Origin: a bacterium
GTDB taxonomy: Bacteria > AUK180
Direction of reading: 5' to 3'
DNA length: 8,214 nt
Assembly: GCA_021162505.1 (NCBI GenBank)
Contig: JAGGYO010000031.1
Coordinates: 1-8,214, forward strand
Translations under genes and position numbers: made by a program
Notes under the pieces: generated by a model
Databases searched by the model: none
Told to the model about the DNA's origin: nothing
What the model saw: only the letters and a program-made list of their open reading frames with translations
In this document: positions 5,625 through 8,214 of the stretch, one piece after another
Numbering within the stretch: position 1 is the stretch's first letter
Layout of the letters: every line of letters begins with the position of its first letter

Positions 5625-5705
5625 ATGAAATATAAAAATTCTACTTTTCTACCACCGTCCCCATTTTTCACCGTCCCCATTTTTCATAATGACGAAGAGG
5701 AATAG
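5625..5705 (+). pseudogene. Truncated gene start, 26 codons, running into repeats
   Basis: ATG 5625 has a consensus AGGAGG at 5-nt spacing and a promoter upstream, but the frame encodes only MKYKNSTFLPP followed by residues from the tandem repeat (5653-5684) and an intergenic hairpin repeat, ending at TAG 5703-5705. The first codons look like the beginning of a real gene whose body was lost when repeats were inserted or by deletion. It could instead be a genuine very short peptide gene or chance; the promoter, ribosome site and start codon in series favour a remnant. The original product cannot be inferred. Confidence 0.35.
5653..5686. repeat. Tandem 16-bp repeat, two copies
   Basis: CACCGTCCCCATTTTT occurs at 5653-5668 and again at 5669-5684, followed by CA. 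The complementary phrase (AAAATGGGGACGGTG) is, as I recall, common near REP-associated tyrosine transposase genes in several phyla; no such gene is present here, so this may be a relic. Confidence 0.6.
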
Positions 5706-5733
5706 ATTCCCGGGTCAAGCCCGAGAATGACGG
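5706..5733. repeat. ATTCCCGGGTCAAGCCCGxGAAT hairpin repeat
   Basis: ATTCCCGGG (5706-5714) pairs with CCCGAGAAT (5720-5728) around TCAAG, with one C-A mismatch, and ends in GACGG. This is the widely distributed GTCATTCCCGGGCTTGACCCGGGAAT-type repeat, read in reverse, with one decayed position. The AATGACGA at 5688-5695 may be the edge of another copy. Confidence 0.65.
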
Positions 5734-5756
5734 AAGAAAAATAAATTTATAAAATG

Positions 5757-5794
5757 AGATTGCGACAACCGTTTCACTCCTTCGCAATGACGGA
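5757..5794. repeat. AGATTGCG...CGCAATGACGG hairpin repeat
   Basis: ATTGCGA (5759-5765) and TCGCAAT (5782-5788) form a perfect 7-bp stem. The unit, ending CGCAATGACGG, matches the common GTCATTGCGAGGAGCGAAGC-type intergenic repeat in reverse orientation. It is the last of the hairpin repeats in this region. Confidence 0.6.
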
Positions 5795-5862
5795 ATGTAA
5801 GTGAAAAATGAATAAAAAAACCGTATAGGTGAACCCTGAGCCAGGCACTTCAACCAAAATAT
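5795..5862. other. Short noncoding leader region before recN
   Basis: Between the last hairpin repeat and the recN promoter there is no gene. ACTTCAA at 5847-5853 is the left arm of an inverted repeat whose right arm covers the recN -35 box. The remainder shows nothing I can name. Confidence 0.4.
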
Positions 5863-5891
5863 TTGAAGTAAAGAGGAAAAAATGATATAAT
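5863..5891 (+). promoter_or_regulatory. recN promoter
   Basis: TTGAAG (5863-5868), a 17-nt spacer and TATAAT (5886-5891) with TG one base upstream (extended -10). The -35 box is the right arm of a 7-bp inverted repeat (ACTTCAA 5847-5853, TTGAAGT 5863-5869; 9-nt gap), a possible operator. I see no known LexA-type box here. The start codon follows at 5921 with GGAG at 5907-5910. Confidence 0.65.
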
Positions 5892-5920
5892 TTAAACATA
5901 TAAACCGGAGTAACAAGATA

Positions 5921-7588
5921 ATGCTGAACTACCTTAGGGTTAAGAATTTCTTATTAATAAAAGACATAGAATTAAACTTCTCTGCCGGCTTGAATGTATT
6001 TACCGGTGAAACAGGTGTTGGTAAGACGGTGTTGGTAAATGCAATGAAACTTCTGTCCGGTAATTTAAAGATAAAAAAGGAACTCCTGCAAAAGGAAAAT
6101 ATTGACATTCAAGCGGTTTTTGATATAGAAAACAATGAAGAAAGAAAGGAAATATTATCAAAATTCGGATTTGAAACCGACGAACTTTTTTTAAGGGTGA
6201 GTTCAGGTGCAAGTGGTCGTTTTAAGTTCTATGTGAATGATATAATGGTGAAAAAAGAAACTTATATTGAGATCGCTTCGGGGATTTTGGATATACATAG
6301 TCAGCATGCCAATCAATCTCTTCTGGATCCCAAGAATCAAATAAAACTCTATGATCATTTTATAGGTCTGGATGATGGTCTTGTGTCTTATAAAAAGGAA
6401 TACAATGATTATATTAAACTTCGTTCTCAATTAGACCATATTGTATTGGAAAAAGAGAGCATTCAAAAAGAATATGACTTTATTAAATATCAATACGATG
6501 AGATAAAAAAGGTAAATCCCCAACCCGGTGAAGATGAGGAATTAAGAAAAAAATTAACACTTGCTAAGGATTTTTACAAAATAGAAGAAAATGTTTCATC
6601 ATCTATTAATATTCTATATGACAGTGATAATGCTATTATTACTCAATTAAAAGAGCTCTTGAACCGAATTGAGACATTATCCGAAGTGGACCCCTCTTTT
6701 AAACCTTTTGCAGACGATATTCGTTCATTTGAGGAAGGGTCATTTGATCTCATACGGTCATTGGAGAAACTCAATAGGGACGATATATCCGATCTTGATA
6801 TTGACAATATTCAAAATAGATTATCTGATATTGAAAAACTTTTCAAATACGGCGCCACTCTTGACGAAATTTTGAAATATAAAGAGGAATTAAAGGAAAA
6901 ATTTTCATTATTTGACCTTTCACAATTGGAAATAAAAGAATTAAAAGAAGCTCTTGTACTGAAGAGAAAAAAGGTCGTTGAACTTGCTTTGAAACTGAGA
7001 ATACATCGTCAAAAGAATTCAAAAAAATTTGAAGAACATGTTGAAAGAGAACTTTCAAAGATCGCAATGGACGGTGTAAAATTTGAGATTAATATTAAGA
7101 AATATGATAAAAACGAGGATAGGTATTTAAGCTCTCATGGAATTGATGATATTGAATTTGTAATAGATACCACCAATAGAGGATTATTCCCCTTGAATAT
7201 GATAGCATCGGGTGGAGAGCTTTCAAGAATAATGCTTGTATTGAAAGAACTTTTTTCAAATAATGATACCGTGGAGACCTTGGTCTTTGATGAGATCGAT
7301 GCGGGAATCGGCGGTGAGACTGCGGTATTTGTGGGAGAAAAAATAAGAAATATTTCAAAGATAAAACAGGTCATATCGATTACTCATTTGCACCAGATAA
7401 CCAAATTTGCAGACAAGCACTTTAAGGTTGAAAAATATGATGAAGATGGAACAATTTATTCGAAAATAGCTTCGCTTAATAAAAAAGAGAGGATAAAGGA
7501 AATTGCAAGGATGCTTGGAGGAGATAAGATATCTCCGAAGACCATTAAACTTGCTGAGGAGATAGTAAATAGTGATAATAATTCTTGA
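5921..7588 (+). CDS. recN: DNA repair protein RecN
   Basis: A 555-aa SMC-like ATPase that acts early in recombinational repair of double-strand breaks. The N-terminal ATPase lobe has YLRVKNFLLIKDIEL, Walker A GETGVGKT (29-36) and the RecN-typical DIHSQHANQSLL (124-135). A central region (about 150-385) is predicted coiled coil rich in E, K and L, shorter than in SMC proteins as usual for RecN. The C-terminal lobe has the ABC signature SGGELSR (430-436), Walker B TLVFDEID (453-460), GIGGETA (462-468) and THLHQITKFADKHFKV (488-503). Length is normal for the family and no key residue is missing. The start at ATG 5921 has GGAG at 10-nt spacing, slightly long. It is first in an operon; the next gene overlaps its last 17 nt. 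Confidence 0.96.
   Translation: MLNYLRVKNFLLIKDIELNFSAGLNVFTGETGVGKTVLVNAMKLLSGNLKIKKELLQKENIDIQAVFDIENNEERKEILSKFGFETDELFLRVSSGASGRFKFYVNDIMVKKETYIEIASGILDIHSQHANQSLLDPKNQIKLYDHFIGLDDGLVSYKKEYNDYIKLRSQLDHIVLEKESIQKEYDFIKYQYDEIKKVNPQPGEDEELRKKLTLAKDFYKIEENVSSSINILYDSDNAIITQLKELLNRIETLSEVDPSFKPFADDIRSFEEGSFDLIRSLEKLNRDDISDLDIDNIQNRLSDIEKLFKYGATLDEILKYKEELKEKFSLFDLSQLEIKELKEALVLKRKKVVELALKLRIHRQKNSKKFEEHVERELSKIAMDGVKFEINIKKYDKNEDRYLSSHGIDDIEFVIDTTNRGLFPLNMIASGGELSRIMLVLKELFSNNDTVETLVFDEIDAGIGGETAVFVGEKIRNISKIKQVISITHLHQITKFADKHFKVEKYDEDGTIYSKIASLNKKERIKEIARMLGGDKISPKTIKLAEEIVNSDNNS
7557..7574 (+). promoter_or_regulatory. Ribosome binding site fixing the GTG start of the fusion gene
   Basis: AGGAG (7557-7561) lies 10 nt before GTG 7572, inside the end of recN. 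An in-frame TAA at 7566-7568 excludes any earlier start, so GTG 7572 is the only suitable one before the conserved ILDINLGKLAKWLR. Confidence 0.65.
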
Positions 7589-8214
7589 TATAAATCTCGG
7601 GAAATTGGCAAAATGGCTTAGAATGATCGGTTATGATGCGAGAATTGTAAAGGAAAATGAATTAGAAAAATATTTTAATAAAAACGGAATTGTTCTCTTT
7701 ACAAAGAGTGGTAAGTTATACAAAAACACAAAAGATAAGATTGACAGTGTTTATCTTCCCTTTGATCATTTAGAGGCACAACTTTCATACCTTTATCGAT
7801 TAAGGAAGATAGAGATAACAGAGGATTTCTTAAAGAGATGTTCAATTTGTAATATTCCTCTTGAACCCGTTAAAAAAGAAGATATAAAAAATAATGTTCC
7901 ACCGTATATTTTTAATAACCAGAACCGTTTTATGCAATGCCCTAAATGTAAAAAGGTCTATTGGGATGCAACGCATATTGAGCATATAAAGTCAAAATTA
8001 AAAAATATCTTCAATGAAAAGAAAATAATAAATATTGGTATTACCGCAGGTGATATCAATGGTATAGGGAGTCAGATCATTTTAAAACTGTTTTTAAAGA
8101 GAAAAGAGCTCTTCCGGCAGAAGCGAATTTTTATAATCGGCAGTTTAGATGTTTTAAAATATTATCAATCCATATATAAAAAATATTCAAGGAAAATAGA
8201 AAAGATCAAATTTA
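7572..8214 (+). CDS. Mut7-C RNase-like domain fused to PdxA-type dehydrogenase N-terminus (partial, runs off right edge)
   Basis: An open frame of 214 codons continuing past the window. Residues 1-85 match the Mut7-C family (PIN-like fold): IILDINLGKLAKWLRMIGYDA, then GIVLFTKSGKLY. Residues 88-135 are its zinc ribbon: RCSICN (C90, C93), the VPPYIF segment, and CPKCKKVYW (C123, C126). Almost at once, from about 152, the protein becomes a PdxA start: INIGITAGDINGIGSQIILKLF, then RIFIIGSLDVLKYY. PdxA oxidises 4-phosphohydroxy-L-threonine in the DXP-dependent pyridoxal phosphate pathway; its active-site metal ligands lie beyond the edge. There is no stop, and no ATG, GTG or TTG in frame between codon 121 (ATG 7932) and the PdxA motif, so PdxA has no separate start. 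In the nuclease half the usual Asp of the LLTRD motif is Ser46 and the expected D-rich motif after YD reads KENE, so cleavage activity may be lost. It overlaps recN by 17 nt. Confidence 0.8.
   Translation, partial: MIIILDINLGKLAKWLRMIGYDARIVKENELEKYFNKNGIVLFTKSGKLYKNTKDKIDSVYLPFDHLEAQLSYLYRLRKIEITEDFLKRCSICNIPLEPVKKEDIKNNVPPYIFNNQNRFMQCPKCKKVYWDATHIEHIKSKLKNIFNEKKIINIGITAGDINGIGSQIILKLFLKRKELFRQKRIFIIGSLDVLKYYQSIYKKYSRKIEKIKF

Noticed and set aside
5653..5794. CRISPR array
   Set aside because: The 16-bp repeat occurs only twice with no spacer, and the hairpin units differ from each other; no cas gene is present.
5668..5916. 82-codon open frame on the minus strand
   Set aside because: It runs through the tandem and hairpin repeats and the recN promoter. 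Its translation (for example FSGLTRESI) is the familiar product of translated intergenic repeats, and it has no ribosome site.
5863..5920. LexA/SOS box upstream of recN
   Set aside because: Neither a GAAC-N4-GTTC type nor a CTGT-N8-ACAG type sequence is present.
7095..7374. Two overlapping minus-strand open frames within recN
   Set aside because: They are shadows of the recN coding sequence in the region of the ABC signature and Walker B and have no initiation signals.

Overview
This is AT-rich bacterial DNA using the standard code (TAA, TAG and TGA are all used as stops). The core genes are recN, an RNase P RNA, a TGS-domain nucleoside kinase and a PdxA-type domain. The PdxA motif has the GDINGIG form I associate with Bacteroidota-like lineages. 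The AT-richness and the mix of genes would fit a poorly sampled Gram-negative-type or candidate-phylum bacterium (for example a Cloacimonadota- or WOR-3-like lineage), but the window does not settle taxonomy.

Layout. Bases 1-88 hold a leftward promoter and Shine-Dalgarno for a gene that starts just left of the window. Bases 89-2409 are a complete insertion sequence with perfect 18-bp terminal inverted repeats. It has a near-consensus promoter embedded in a 10-bp inverted repeat, a small Cys-motif protein (DUF6788-like) and an IS4-type DDE transposase with an exact Y-(2)-R-(3)-E-(6)-K signature. The element sits in the intergenic region between two divergent promoters, only 18 bp upstream of the -35 box of the next gene. 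Bases 2428-4764 are a rightward operon: a 549-aa TGS/ThrRS-like/uridine-kinase-type P-loop protein, then 86-aa and 119-aa proteins that I do not recognise. The RNase P RNA (about 4750-5075, minus strand) converges on this operon, and its P1 helix overlaps the last codons of the 119-aa gene.

Bases 5110-5860 have no convincing gene. They hold degenerate copies of several widespread hairpin-type intergenic repeats, a 26-bp perfect palindrome, a 16-bp tandem repeat, and what looks like a gene start (promoter, AGGAGG, ATG) whose reading frame runs into repeats and stops after 26 codons. A second rightward operon begins at about 5863: recN, then, overlapping it by 17 nt, an open frame that runs off the right edge.

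The most notable feature is this last frame. It encodes a Mut7-C-like domain (PIN-type fold plus four-cysteine zinc ribbon) joined in frame, with no stop and no internal start codon at the junction, to the N-terminus of a PdxA-type dehydrogenase. Two acidic positions usually conserved in the nuclease half look replaced. I do not know this fusion from the literature. It and the promoter palindrome of the insertion sequence are the observations most worth checking.
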